From the NCBI GenBank assembly GCA_910588625.1, contig CAJUQN010000005.1:1-64000 (forward strand): 64,000 bases of DNA, written 5' to 3'. This stretch comes from an uncultured Oscillospiraceae bacterium. GTDB lineage: Bacteria; Bacillota; Clostridia; Oscillospirales; Oscillospiraceae. Below the pieces are notes generated by a model. It had not been told where the DNA came from and searched no databases. It saw nothing but the letters and a program-made list of their open reading frames with translations. The position numbers and the translations under genes were made by a program. Position 1 is the first letter of the stretch; each line of letters opens with the position of its first letter. Positions 7,109-16,307 of this stretch are shown piece after piece.

Positions 7109-7669
7109 ATGGACGACAACGAGATCATTGAGCTGTTCTTTGCCCGGGACGAGTGCGCCATCGAGTCCGCCAGCCGGGTGTACGGCGCGTACTGCACCGC
7201 TATTGCGAAAAACATTTTGGACGACCAGGGCGCGGCGGAGGAGTGCGTCAACGACACCTGGCTGAAATGCTGGCAGTCCATCCCACCCCAACGGCCCAAG
7301 TCGCTGAAGAGCTTCGTGGGACGCATTGTGCGCAACCTGGCGCTCAGCGTGTTGCGGGCCGAGACGGCTCAAAAGCGGGGTGGGGGACAAGTCCAGCTTG
7401 CCCTGGACGAGCTTAGCGAGGTGGCGTCCGGCGGCGACACGCCGGAAGGGGCGCTGGACCGGAAAGCCTTCCGGGCGGCGCTGGATGATTTTCTGGCGGG
7501 CCTGCCGGAGCGGAACCGGAATTTGTTCCTCCGGCGGTACTGGTACTTAGACAGCGTAGAGGCGCTGGCAAAGCGCTATTCCATGAGCAAGACCCAGGTG
7601 ACCACCACGCTTCACCGCCTGCGGGTCAAGCTGCGCGTCCATCTTCAACAGGAGGGATTTGAAGTATGA
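7109..7669 (+). CDS. ECF-type RNA polymerase sigma factor
   Basis: A 186-residue sigma-70 family protein. Region 2 covers about residues 12-75 (AIAKNILDDQGAAEECVNDT, then WLKCWQSIPP), and region 4 about 125-175 (LPERNRNLFLRRYW and a helix-turn-helix SMSKTQVTTTLHRLRVKLR). Start at 7109 follows GAGGAGTGATAACC; the in-frame ATG at 7076 lacks a ribosome site. The next gene overlaps by 4 bases and encodes a single-pass membrane protein, the standard sigma/anti-sigma pair. What signal it answers is unknown. Confidence 0.88.
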   Translation: MDDNEIIELFFARDECAIESASRVYGAYCTAIAKNILDDQGAAEECVNDTWLKCWQSIPPQRPKSLKSFVGRIVRNLALSVLRAETAQKRGGGQVQLALDELSEVASGGDTPEGALDRKAFRAALDDFLAGLPERNRNLFLRRYWYLDSVEALAKRYSMSKTQVTTTLHRLRVKLRVHLQQEGFEV

Positions 7670-8718
7670 AAAACCATGAGCTTTTGGATATGATCGGTGA
7701 CGTGAGTGAGGAGTATGTCCAAGGGGCGGACAGCAATGTGGTCCGACCCCGGTTCCGCTGGAAAACCCTTGCGGCCTGCGCCGCCTGCGCCGCGCTGGTG
7801 CTGGGGGCCTATCCTGTGTACCAGGCTGCGAATCCTCCGCTCCATGATTATGCTGTGATGGAGGGGGGTGGAACGCTGGAGACCGATCTGAACAAGGAGG
7901 CCAAGGCCCCCGCAGGGAGCAGCACTGGCACGCCGGGCCAGGGCGCGCCGGACCCGGCCCCCGCGTCCACCTCAGGCTCCGGCTCTGTCTATGACCCCAA
8001 CCCCAACACCCTCCCTGGCGGAGCCTATATAGGGGGCGACGCAGGCGAATCCGGAATTGACGGCGCCCACTACAGCAAGCCCGGCCTGGACACCCCGGTA
8101 CAAGAGGCGGCGTTGTGGTATGACGCGCTGATGAAAACCTACCGTTTGGACGAAAACCCTGAGTGGTACGGCGGGGCATGGATCGCGGGTGAGCGGCTTC
8201 TGGCCGTGGCCATTGTGGACGGCTTCCACACGCCGGAGTTGGAGGCGGAGATTCAAGAGGCCGCCGGGGAAGGGGCTGTGCTCCGATTCTCCACGGTGAA
8301 GTATTCCATGGAGTTCCTGAACGGCCTGATGGAACCTGCTGTCCGGGCGCTGGACAGCATGGACCTGTGTGCCGCAGTGGGTGTTGACGTGATGGCCAAC
8401 TGTCTGGGTGTGGACCTTTACAGCGAAAGCGATACCATCCCCGACCGTGTGCTGGCCGCTCTGGCCCATTTGGACCCGGACGGCGACGCCATTCGAGTGC
8501 GGGTATTCACCGGCAAAATCTCTACCTACGATTACGATGAAACGGCGATGAAAGACCCCGCCTCCGCTGACTCCAAGGCCATCGCCACACCCAGCGCCGG
8601 GAGCACCCAACCGGCGGGGGAGCCAAGCGTTGCCCCAGGCGGCGTCACCCAGCCCACGGTGAACGAGTTTCCTGAGACAAAAGAGAACTCCGTCCCCGCA
8701 TACACGGAGAACGGCTAG
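7666..8718 (+). CDS. Probable membrane anti-sigma factor
   Basis: The 350-residue protein starts MKNHELLDMIGDVSEEYV, a typical opening of proteins paired with Clostridial ECF sigma factors. It has one membrane helix (about 33-52: LAACAACAALVLGAYPVYQA), and the rest should lie outside. A Pro/Ser/Gly-rich linker (about 80-120) precedes a folded domain (about 145-285), then a second Thr/Ser/Pro-rich tail. The extracellular domain is not one I recognise. Coupled by ATGA overlap to the sigma gene, so joint control of sigma activity is the natural inference. Confidence 0.7.
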   Translation: MKNHELLDMIGDVSEEYVQGADSNVVRPRFRWKTLAACAACAALVLGAYPVYQAANPPLHDYAVMEGGGTLETDLNKEAKAPAGSSTGTPGQGAPDPAPASTSGSGSVYDPNPNTLPGGAYIGGDAGESGIDGAHYSKPGLDTPVQEAALWYDALMKTYRLDENPEWYGGAWIAGERLLAVAIVDGFHTPELEAEIQEAAGEGAVLRFSTVKYSMEFLNGLMEPAVRALDSMDLCAAVGVDVMANCLGVDLYSESDTIPDRVLAALAHLDPDGDAIRVRVFTGKISTYDYDETAMKDPASADSKAIATPSAGSTQPAGEPSVAPGGVTQPTVNEFPETKENSVPAYTENG

Positions 8719-8795
8719 GGCCCGGTACGACATTCTCATCGGGGCGGACGAGTAAATTCCCCTTTCCTTTTTTGAAAGAATCGGTTATAATGATT

Positions 8796-8834
8796 GCCAG
8801 CCGGACGCAGACCAACGCCCCGGCTGGCATTTTT
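8796..8834 (+). terminator. Hairpin with T run between anti-sigma and rhomboid genes
   Basis: GCCAGCCGG (8796-8804) pairs with CCGGCTGGC (8820-8828) across a 15-base loop, then comes ATTTTTA. It can end transcription of the sigma operon. It also lies only 26 bases before the rhomboid start and just after a TATAAT box (8786-8791), so it could be a 5' leader attenuator. Confidence 0.6.
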
Positions 8835-8854
8835 ATCATCCGAGGTGAGCGAAT

Positions 8855-9442
8855 ATGGCCCGACATGATATGGACCGGCCCACGTTGAAAATCTCTTATA
8901 ACGCACCTGTGGCGCTGACCTTTGCCCTGCTGTCCCTGCTGGCGCTGGTGGCCAACCACTTTACCAACGGCTGGGCCAACGCCAATCTGTTTTCTGTCTA
9001 CCAGTGTTCTCTGGGGGACCCGCTGGCGTGGTTTCGGTTCTTTGGCCATGTGCTGGGGCACAGCGGCTATTCTCACTATATCGGCAACATTGTTTTGGTG
9101 CTTGTGCTGGGTCCCAATCTGGAGGACCGCTTTGGGAGCTGGAACGTGATGTGGGCAATCCTGTTCACGGCAGTGGTGTCCGGACTGGTACAGTTTGTTT
9201 TCTTTCCCGGGACCGCCCTGTTGGGCGCGTCAGGCATTGTGTTCATGATGATCCTGCTGTCCTCCTTCGGCGGGGTGCGGAATGGGACAATTCCCACGAC
9301 GCTGATTTTAGTGGCGGTTTTCTATCTGGGCGGCGAGCTCTGGGACGCCATCTTTGTGCGGGACAACGTCTCGCAATTGACTCACATTATCGGCGGGCTG
9401 TGCGGCACGGTGCTGGGCTTCGCCCTGTCCGGCAGACGTTAA
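8855..9442 (+). CDS. Rhomboid-family intramembrane serine protease
   Basis: A 195-residue polytopic membrane protein. The catalytic motif GASG is at 124-127 (nucleophile Ser126) and the partner His177 is in LTHIIGGLCG; HSGYSHYIGN (69-78) supplies the conserved His74 and Asn78 of the oxyanion region. Rhomboids cleave membrane-spanning substrates within the bilayer. Length is near the six-helix minimum. The start at 8855 follows GAGGTGAGCGA. No substrate can be named. All key residues are present, so it should be active. Confidence 0.9.
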   Translation: MARHDMDRPTLKISYNAPVALTFALLSLLALVANHFTNGWANANLFSVYQCSLGDPLAWFRFFGHVLGHSGYSHYIGNIVLVLVLGPNLEDRFGSWNVMWAILFTAVVSGLVQFVFFPGTALLGASGIVFMMILLSSFGGVRNGTIPTTLILVAVFYLGGELWDAIFVRDNVSQLTHIIGGLCGTVLGFALSGRR

Positions 9443-9472
9443 AGGGCTTCCCCCTGCCAGGGGAAGCCCTTT
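9441..9472. repeat. Short palindrome (CTTCCCC type), overlapping the rhomboid stop
   Basis: AAAGGGCTTCCCC and GGGGAAGCCCTTT form a 13-bp stem. It may act as a terminator. Very similar CTTCCCC/GGGGAAG palindromes stand at 18821, 47271, 49437 and 50753. Confidence 0.6.
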
Positions 9473-9535
9473 GCGGTTCCCCCCAACGGGTGTTTTTTCT
9501 TTGTGTAAACAATATGTGAATTACATGTATTTTTC

Positions 9536-9583
9536 TTGACAAGTGGGATGCTCTGAACTAATATGTGTGAAGCAAATATATTA
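9536..9583 (+). promoter_or_regulatory. Promoter and likely MarR operator
   Basis: TTGACA (9536-9541) and TAATAT (9559-9564) are 17 bases apart. The -10 box lies inside an imperfect AT-rich palindrome (9559-9583, TAATATGTG to AAATATATTA). Another partial dyad (ATGTGAATTACAT) lies just upstream of the -35. These fit the autorepression usual for MarR genes. Confidence 0.65.
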
Positions 9584-9595
9584 GGAGGTGTTATC

Positions 9596-10054
9596 GTGAA
9601 TGAGGAGGGCCGCATCTTCATCCTCACCGTATTCCAGACCCTGAAAACCAAAACCGCCCGTCTGCTGGAGCCCATCGTCCAGGCAGAGGGCCTGACTCCC
9701 TTACAGGCTTCCGTGCTGCTCCAGCTCGCCTGCCGGGACGCCGCCGTCGGCGACATCAGCGAGGCCACCTGCATGGGCCAGGCCAACGCCTCCTCCCTGT
9801 GTAAGAAGCTGGAACAGGGGGGCTTCCTCACCCGGAGCCGCGGCCGCTCTGACGGGCGGGTGGTCACCCTCTCCCTCACTCCCGTGGGCCGGGAGACGGC
9901 AGAGCGCATCCAAAAGCGTCTGGACCACTTTTTGGAGCTGATCGACGCGCTCCCTGAGGGCGCCCGGCAGGAGCTGAACCAGGGCTTCCGCGCGGCGGAG
10001 CAGATGCTGGACTATCTTTTCGAACAGACCAAAGGAGACCAAGACCTATGCTGA
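9596..10054 (+). CDS. MarR-family transcriptional regulator
   Basis: A 152-residue winged-helix protein: the recognition region CMGQANASSLCKKLEQGGFL is followed by the wing RSRGRSDGRVVTLSLTPVGR. Start chosen as GTG at 9596, seven bases after AGGAGGTG; an upstream ATG (9563) lies inside the promoter. It overlaps the downstream exporter gene by 7 bases, so it very probably controls this ABC transporter, a common drug- or peptide-efflux arrangement. Confidence 0.85.
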   Translation: MNEEGRIFILTVFQTLKTKTARLLEPIVQAEGLTPLQASVLLQLACRDAAVGDISEATCMGQANASSLCKKLEQGGFLTRSRGRSDGRVVTLSLTPVGRETAERIQKRLDHFLELIDALPEGARQELNQGFRAAEQMLDYLFEQTKGDQDLC

Positions 10055-13000
10055 AACTTTCCAAGATCACCAAACAATATACCTTAGGCGGCAGCGCCAT
10101 CGACGCTCTGCGGGGCATTGATTTGGAGTTCCGCGAGAACGAGTTCGTGTCCATCCTCGGCCCCTCCGGCTGCGGCAAGACCACCACGCTGAACATCATC
10201 GGCGGGCTGGACCGCTACACCAGCGGCGACCTGATCATCAACGGGCGGTCCACCAAGGACTATAAGGACAGTGATTGGGACGCCTACCGAAACCACTCCA
10301 TCGGCTTCGTGTTCCAGAGCTATAACCTGATCCCTCATCAGACCGTATTGGCCAATGTGGAGCTTGCGCTGACTTTGGCGGGCGTGTCCAAGAAGGAACG
10401 CCGCCGCCGGGCGGTAGAGGCTCTGGAGCGAGTCGGTTTGGGGGACCAACTCAATAAAGTGCCCTCCCAGATGTCCGGCGGGCAGATGCAGAGAGTGGCC
10501 ATCGCCCGGGCGCTCATCAATGACCCAGACATTCTACTGGCCGACGAGCCCACCGGCGCACTGGACTCCGAGACCTCCGTTCAGGTGATGGAGCTGCTCA
10601 AAGAGGTGGCCCAGGACCGTCTGGTCATCATGGTTACCCATAACCCGGAGCTGGCCCAGCAGTATTCTACCCGTATCGTGACCTTGAAGGACGGCCAAGT
10701 CACCGGGGACTCCAACCCTTACCATTCGAAGGAGACCGCCCCCGTTCTCATGGGAAAGCAGGCCCGCGGGGAACACAAGACCTCTATGTCCTTCCTCACC
10801 GCCCTGTCCCTGTCGCTGACCAATTTGAGGACAAAAATGGGCCGGACCGTCCTTACCGCCTTCGCCGGGTCCATCGGAATTATCGGTATCGCCTTGATTT
10901 TGGCGTTGTCAACTGGTATCAACGATTATATCAATCACGTGCAGGAGGACACCCTTTCCAGCTATCCCCTGACCATCCAGGCGGAGAGCACCGATATGAC
11001 TGCCATGATGGCCTCCCTCATGGGGGCCCGTCGGGATACGATCACCGGTGAGGCCGCCGAGGGACAGGACCCCGACCGGGTGTATGCCTCCACCGTCATG
11101 TATGATTTGATGGACTCCATGCTCAACGCCGAGGTGGAGACCAACAACTTGGAGGCGTTTAAGGAGTATCTGGACAACGGGGGCGGCGGCATCCAGGATA
11201 TGGCCACCATCCAGTATAGCTACGACTTCGATTTTGACATCTACACCCAGGATGAGAACGGCGATATCATCAAGTGTGACGTCATGACCCTGATGCAGGA
11301 CGCCATGACCGCCATGTACGGCGGAGACTACAGCTCCTATTTCCAGCAGATGGGCTCCATGTACTCTGCCATGGACGTTTGGGAGGAGCTGTTGGCTGGG
11401 GAGGACGGCGAGCTGATCGCCCCACAGGTCAAAAGCCAGTATGAAATGCTGTACGGCGGCTGGCCTGAGAATTACGACGAGGTCATTTTGTTTGTGGACC
11501 CCAACAATGAGATCTCCGACCTGATGCTGTATGCCCTGGGCCTCATGCCCCACGACGATATGGAGGAGGCCATGATCTCCATGTCCAAGGGCGAGGCCAT
11601 GGAGGCCCCGGAAATGAGCTGGTCCTATGAGGAGCTGGCCGCGCTGGGCTTCAAGCTTATCCTCCCGGCGGAGTATTACCAGCATGACGCGGCGGACGGC
11701 ATTTACACTGATATGTCCGCCACCGAGGCGGGGATGGACTTCCTCTACAACAGCGACGAGCTGGGCGTGCGGCTGAAGGTGGCGGGCATCGCCCGGCCCC
11801 TGGAGGGCGGCCACGGCATGAGCTCCGGCGGCATCGGCTACACCAGCGCGCTGACCCGCTATGCCATCGAGACCACCGGCGAGACCGATATTTTGAAAGC
11901 ACAGCTGGACGACCCGGAGACGGACGTGATTTCCGGCCTTCCCTTCCCCAAGGAGGACGATGTGGAGCCCACCGACGAGGAAAAGGCGGAGGCCATCACA
12001 GAGCATTTGACCACCTTGTCTGCCCAAGAGAAGGCCGCGGCCTATATGGACGTGATGGGCCAGCCCTCCCAGGCGTACGTGGACGCGGTGGTGGACCAGC
12101 AGATGGAGGGCATGACCCGCCAGTCCATCGAGGAGATGATCGTGGAGCAGTATTCCTCTGAGATGGGGGTCAGCGGGGACACCGTGGCCTCCTATATCGC
12201 GGACATGAGCGACGAGGATTTGTTTGAGCGCATGGGGGAGGCCATTGCCCAGTCCGTGCGGGAGCAGTACGCCGCCGGAGTGGAACAGCGGTTGTCCGCC
12301 CAGACCAATGACCAGCTGGCCTCTTTGCTGGATATGACGTTGGAGCAGGGGGCCGTCGAGCCGGAGGAGGGCAGTGCCCAAATTGTCGGGCCCGGCGCAT
12401 CCCTGCCCGCTGGGATGGCCGCCGGAATGGACTCGGGCATGGCCATGAATCCCGGTATGGCCGGACCAAGTCCCTTTACACCAGAACAGTTCGTGTATCT
12501 GTACGATAACTATATGCCCCCAACACGGTCTGACTCCACCTATGAGGATAATCTAGACCTGCTGGGATATGTGCGGCTGGAGGCGCCCTCTGCCATCAGC
12601 ATCTATGCCACCACCTTTGCTCAGAAGGACGAGATTGCTGACCTGATTACCGAGTATAACAACAGCGTGGACGAGGAGGACGAGATCAGCTATACCGACT
12701 ATGTGGCCATGCTGATGAGCTCCATTACGGGTATTATCAGCGGCATCAGCTATCTGCTGATCGCCTTCGTGTCCATTTCGCTGGTGGTGTCCTCCATTAT
12801 GATCGGGATCATCACCAACATCTCGGTGCTGGAGCGGACCAAAGAGATTGGCATCCTTCGTGCCGTGGGCGCGTCCAAGCGGGATGTGTCGCGGGTGTTC
12901 AACGCGGAAACGCTTATTGTGGGCCTGGCCGCGGGTATGCTGGGCATTCTGGTCAGCGTGGCGGCTACTTTTCCCATCAATGCCATCATTCACGATCTGA

Positions 13001-13149
13001 CTGATTTGGAAGATCTGTCGGCCGTACTGCCTCCGGCAGCGGGGGTGATCCTGGTCATCATCAGCGTGGTACTCACCGTATTTGCCGGTTTGGTCCCCTC
13101 CAGAGGCGCGGCGAAAAAGGACCCGGTGGAAGCCCTGCGGAGCGAATAA
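10048..13149 (+). CDS. MacB-like ABC exporter, fused ATPase and permease
   Basis: The 1033-residue protein has an N-terminal ATPase (1-230) with Walker A GPSGCGKTT (38-46), signature SGGQM (143-147) and Walker B ILLADEPTG (162-170). It is followed by a membrane helix (about 272-292), a very long extracytoplasmic region (about 300-875) and a C-terminal FtsX domain with three helices (about 885-1030, including LERTKEIGILRAVGASKRDV). This is the BceA/B or MacB design in one chain. The external domain is unusually large and rich in Asp, Glu and Met. Firmicutes relatives export or resist antimicrobial peptides; substrate here is unknown. Confidence 0.85.
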   Translation: MLKLSKITKQYTLGGSAIDALRGIDLEFRENEFVSILGPSGCGKTTTLNIIGGLDRYTSGDLIINGRSTKDYKDSDWDAYRNHSIGFVFQSYNLIPHQTVLANVELALTLAGVSKKERRRRAVEALERVGLGDQLNKVPSQMSGGQMQRVAIARALINDPDILLADEPTGALDSETSVQVMELLKEVAQDRLVIMVTHNPELAQQYSTRIVTLKDGQVTGDSNPYHSKETAPVLMGKQARGEHKTSMSFLTALSLSLTNLRTKMGRTVLTAFAGSIGIIGIALILALSTGINDYINHVQEDTLSSYPLTIQAESTDMTAMMASLMGARRDTITGEAAEGQDPDRVYASTVMYDLMDSMLNAEVETNNLEAFKEYLDNGGGGIQDMATIQYSYDFDFDIYTQDENGDIIKCDVMTLMQDAMTAMYGGDYSSYFQQMGSMYSAMDVWEELLAGEDGELIAPQVKSQYEMLYGGWPENYDEVILFVDPNNEISDLMLYALGLMPHDDMEEAMISMSKGEAMEAPEMSWSYEELAALGFKLILPAEYYQHDAADGIYTDMSATEAGMDFLYNSDELGVRLKVAGIARPLEGGHGMSSGGIGYTSALTRYAIETTGETDILKAQLDDPETDVISGLPFPKEDDVEPTDEEKAEAITEHLTTLSAQEKAAAYMDVMGQPSQAYVDAVVDQQMEGMTRQSIEEMIVEQYSSEMGVSGDTVASYIADMSDEDLFERMGEAIAQSVREQYAAGVEQRLSAQTNDQLASLLDMTLEQGAVEPEEGSAQIVGPGASLPAGMAAGMDSGMAMNPGMAGPSPFTPEQFVYLYDNYMPPTRSDSTYEDNLDLLGYVRLEAPSAISIYATTFAQKDEIADLITEYNNSVDEEDEISYTDYVAMLMSSITGIISGISYLLIAFVSISLVVSSIMIGIITNISVLERTKEIGILRAVGASKRDVSRVFNAETLIVGLAAGMLGILVSVAATFPINAIIHDLTDLEDLSAVLPPAAGVILVIISVVLTVFAGLVPSRGAAKKDPVEALRSE

Positions 13150-13204
13150 TCGAGAACCCTCTACGTGCATTTACTGCCTGAGCTGGGGCAGCTTTGCATC
13201 TTCC

Positions 13205-13475
13205 GACATACGCCGTACCATTGCGCATCAAACCGTGTGCGGCGCCAACAAAGGCGCTCAAAGGAGAGCCGCCCAAGCTCGTTCTAATACCAGGGCAGGC
13301 CCGGTGTGGGCCGGACAGCGAAGTGACACTCATTCGTCACCCATGCTAGCCGTTTCAACTGCCCGCGTTCTACCTACAGCCCTTAAAAAGGGGGTCTTTA
13401 GGGGGAGGCCAGTAGGCCTCCCCCTAAATGTTCTCTTTGGGCACTTTCTCTCACATGAGAGAAAGCGCCGCCCCG
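13205..13475 (+). repeat. Dispersed structured repeat, copy A1
   Basis: This fills much of the 582-base gene-free gap 13150-13731. It carries the A-type head (GTGTGCGGCGCC, then ACAAAGGCGCTCAAAGGAG and GGCAGGCCCGGTGTGGGCCG), followed by CTAGCCGTTTCAA. The tail has a small CCCTT/AAGGG hairpin, a TTAGGGGGAGG/CCTCCCCCTAA hairpin and a CTTTCTCTCA/TGAGAGAAAG palindrome (13444-13465). The head matches the reverse complement of 30.8-31.0 kb almost base for base over about 170 nt. No protein-coding reading is convincing. Confidence 0.75.
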
Positions 13476-13512
13476 CAGGGCCATCCCCTGCAAAAGCGGC
13501 GCATTTCGCAAA

Positions 13513-13555
13513 AATGAAAGCCCCCCGGCTGACGCCGGAGGGCCTTCATTTTTTT
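13513..13555. terminator. Bidirectional terminator between ABC exporter and carboxypeptidase
   Basis: ATGAAAGCCCCCCGGC pairs with GCCGGAGGGCCTTCAT, with a T run on the plus side. It separates two converging genes. Confidence 0.75.
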
Positions 13556-13731
13556 GAGAAAAGAGAGAGGGAGGAGATTGTCTGGTTTTGTACCTGACGT
13601 GATTATAATACCAGGTCCCCCCGGGGAAATGTTGGACTATTTGAGAACCTTTTGTGAAGAATTCGTGAACGTTATGAATTTTTTATAAACAGCGTGAAAA
13701 AAGTGACAAATCCATCCAAAAAACGACAAAA

Positions 13732-15093
13732 TCAGCGCCGCCCGCGATAATTGCTGGACCGCCGTCCTCCCCCGGTCCGGCTGTAGCGCCGCCGCGCCTT
13801 CCGCTTGGGCAGCACTACCGTCACAAACACAATGAGCGCCACCGCCAGCACTGCTCCAACCGCCACCAGCGCCTTGACCCACCACTGATCCCAGTAGTAT
13901 TTTACCTGCTGGATTGTGTAGAGAAAATCGGAACGGTCCACGCTGTCCGTGGCCACCATGTCCAGCGTTCCATACTCCACGCCGTTATACTCCAGGGTGA
14001 TGGTGCCCAGCTTGTCCCCCGCCGTGACGGGGGCCTCGATGCTGTCGGGAAGCTTGATGTCCAGCTTCGCCTGGGTGATGTCAAAGTCAGAGGGCGCCGT
14101 AGCCTGAATCTCCCCCTTGGGGATGGCCTGCACATAGTCCGCCTCGTCAGAGAGTGTGACCGCCACCTCCCGCATCACATTTTCCGTGTCCTGATCCAGC
14201 AGGGTGATGTGGTGGTAGTTGTCAAAGGCCCACTCCAACAGTCGCTTGCTCTCGGTAAAGGACCGCTTGCTCTTGGTCTCCGGCTCGTCCTCCGTGCCCA
14301 GCACCACGCAGTAGAAGGTGCGCCCCAGCTCGTCCACCGCGGCGGAGGCCAGACAGCGCCCCGCCTCGCCGGTATAGCCGGTTTTGATGCCGATGGCCTT
14401 GCCGTAAGTATATCCCTGTCCGGCGTAATAGCCCGTCAGCAAGCCGTTAGAAGAGAAAATGGTCCGCTCCTCCTGGAGGTTGGTGGCCGGGAGGTTATAG
14501 GAAGGGGAGCGCACGATGGTGCGGAAGGTCTCATTCTGCATGGCCGCGTAGGCCATCAGGTAGATGTCATAGGCGGTGGTGTAGTGCTCCGGGTCGTGGA
14601 GGCCGTGGGGATTGGCAAAATGGGTGTCCTCCATGCCCAGCTCCTGAGCTTTGGCGTTCATCAGCGCCACGAACTCCGCCGAGGTGCCCGCCACCGCTTC
14701 CGATAGGATATTGCAGGCCTCATTGCCGGAGGGCAGCAGATCGCAGTACAGCAGACTCAGGATGGACAGCTCTTCCCCCGCCTTGATGCCCGCGGTGGAG
14801 CTGTCCCAGGGCAGATCCACCGCCTGGGCGGAGGCGGTGACGATGGTGTCCAAGCTGATCTTACCCTGGTCCACCGCGTCCAGCACCACCAGGGAGGTCA
14901 TAATCTTGGTGATGGAGGCGGGATAGCGGCGCTCGTGGGCGTTGAGGTCGTAGAGAATTTCGTGGTTGTCGCCGTCCACAATGATGACGGCGGTAGCTAG
15001 AGGCTGAGGGTCCTCCAGAGCCAAGGCGGGGCTGATAAGAGACAGGGCCATGAGACCCGCTAAAAGCAGAGAAAGAAAACGATATTTTTTCAT
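13732..15093 (-). CDS. D-alanyl-D-alanine carboxypeptidase (DacF-type PBP)
   Basis: The 453-residue protein has a signal peptide (MKKYRFLSLLLAGLMALSLI, cleavage near ALA at 24-26) and an S11 peptidase domain. Its SITK is at 60-63, SGN at 122-124 and KTG at 237-239, the complete active site. A beta-rich C-terminal domain (about 290-400) follows, then one membrane helix (about 415-437) and a very basic tail (RKARRRYSRTGGGRR). The helix and tail anchor it in the membrane. It trims the terminal D-Ala from peptidoglycan stem peptides. Start at 15093 follows GGGAGA. Confidence 0.9.
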   Translation of the reverse strand: MKKYRFLSLLLAGLMALSLISPALALEDPQPLATAVIIVDGDNHEILYDLNAHERRYPASITKIMTSLVVLDAVDQGKISLDTIVTASAQAVDLPWDSSTAGIKAGEELSILSLLYCDLLPSGNEACNILSEAVAGTSAEFVALMNAKAQELGMEDTHFANPHGLHDPEHYTTAYDIYLMAYAAMQNETFRTIVRSPSYNLPATNLQEERTIFSSNGLLTGYYAGQGYTYGKAIGIKTGYTGEAGRCLASAAVDELGRTFYCVVLGTEDEPETKSKRSFTESKRLLEWAFDNYHHITLLDQDTENVMREVAVTLSDEADYVQAIPKGEIQATAPSDFDITQAKLDIKLPDSIEAPVTAGDKLGTITLEYNGVEYGTLDMVATDSVDRSDFLYTIQQVKYYWDQWWVKALVAVGAVLAVALIVFVTVVLPKRKARRRYSRTGGGRRSSNYRGRR

Positions 15094-15240
15094 AGGAATC
15101 TCCCGCATTTTATGATATAATATAATCTGCCGTTTTAAAGCGGCCCAGTTCAAATTTATAATACGCAATAATTATATCAGAAAGTTTTGTCCCACGCAAC
15201 TGGGGAAAACAGGGTTTCGGTCGATTTTTGGAGGGGTAAG

Positions 15241-15591
15241 ATGAAGCTGTCGAGGGCTGACCGGGGGATATGGGCGGTAGCCATAGCGGCCGGGGCCGCT
15301 ATGGTGTTGTGCTTCGCGCTGCGAAGCACAACAATGACTCCTCTGAACAGGCTCCCCTATGAGCCGCCCGCCGTTGTGGAGGCGGTGGAAGGAGACCGGG
15401 TGGACATCAACACTGCCGGGTTAGAGGAATTGATGACCCTGAAAGGCATTGGCGAGGTAAAGGCTCAGGCCATCATCGACGACCGGGAGGCCAATGGGCC
15501 CTTTGTCTACCCCGAGGACCTGACGAGGGTGAAGGGGATCGGCGAGGGAACCCTGGCAAACATTCTGGACCAGATCACAACAGGAGGATAG
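15241..15591 (+). CDS. ComEA-like helix-hairpin-helix protein
   Basis: A 116-residue protein with an N-terminal membrane anchor (about 10-27) and a C-terminal double helix-hairpin-helix: VDINTAGLEELMTLKGIGEV and LTRVKGIGEGTLANI. This is the ComEA DNA-binding domain. Canonical ComEA captures DNA at the surface during transformation; no comEC is nearby, so uptake is only a possibility. The ATG at 15241 follows GGAGGGGTAAG. It lies 3 bases ahead of a response regulator and may share its transcript. Confidence 0.8.
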   Translation: MKLSRADRGIWAVAIAAGAAMVLCFALRSTTMTPLNRLPYEPPAVVEAVEGDRVDINTAGLEELMTLKGIGEVKAQAIIDDREANGPFVYPEDLTRVKGIGEGTLANILDQITTGG

Positions 15592-15594
15592 CAA

Positions 15595-16287
15595 ATGCCC
15601 AGGATATTAGTGGTTGACGACGAGCGCGTCATGGTGAAAGGGATCAAATTCAATTTGGAGAACGAGGGTTATCAGGTGGACACCGGCTCCGACGGCGAGG
15701 AGGCGGTGGAAAAGGCCCGGACGGGTCAGTTTGACCTCATCATCTTAGATCTGATGATGCCCAAGATCGACGGTTTGCAGGCATGTATGAAGATCCGGGA
15801 ATTCTCCAACGTGCCCGTCATCATGCTGACGGCCAAGAGCGAGGACGCGGACAAGATCATCGGCTTCGAGTGCGGGGCGGACGACTACATCACCAAGCCC
15901 TTCAACATTTTGGAGCTGAAGGCCCGCATCCGGGCCCTCCTGCGCCGGGCGGGGGCCGCCGCTCAGCAGCAGCGGGAGGCCGACCGCCTCACCCAGGGGA
16001 GCATCACCCTGGACGTGGCCGAGCGGGCCGCCTGGCGGGACGGCGAGCCGGTGGAGCTGACCGCAAAGGAGTTTGACCTGATGGCCCTGTTAATGCAGAA
16101 TCCGGGGCGAGTGTACAGCCGGGAAAACCTGCTCAATCTGGTGTGGGGCTACGAGTATATCGGCGAGTTCCGCACGGTGGACGTGCACATCCGCCGCCTG
16201 CGGGAAAAGCTGGAGCCAGACCCCGCCAATCCCGAGCACATCCTGACCAAGTGGGGCGTGGGGTACTATCTGGCCAACGATTTGTAA
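15595..16287 (+). CDS. OmpR/PhoB-family response regulator
   Basis: The 230-residue protein has a receiver domain (phospho-acceptor Asp52 in LIILDLMMPKIDG, acidic pair Asp8/Asp9, Lys101 in DDYITKP) and a C-terminal winged helix (about 135-228, ending HILTKWGVGYYLANDL). The partner kinase gene starts 20 bases later. Ribosome site AGGAGGATAG. Its targets are unknown; the linked GerMN lipoprotein and ComEA-like gene suggest an envelope role. Confidence 0.9.
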   Translation: MPRILVVDDERVMVKGIKFNLENEGYQVDTGSDGEEAVEKARTGQFDLIILDLMMPKIDGLQACMKIREFSNVPVIMLTAKSEDADKIIGFECGADDYITKPFNILELKARIRALLRRAGAAAQQQREADRLTQGSITLDVAERAAWRDGEPVELTAKEFDLMALLMQNPGRVYSRENLLNLVWGYEYIGEFRTVDVHIRRLREKLEPDPANPEHILTKWGVGYYLANDL

Positions 16288-16307
16288 TTAAGAAAAGAGG
16301 TGGGCGT

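Noticed and set aside
13082..13597. 171-codon plus-strand frame through repeat A1
   Set aside because: The repeat family is conserved as paired arms, not as protein; frames differ between copies.
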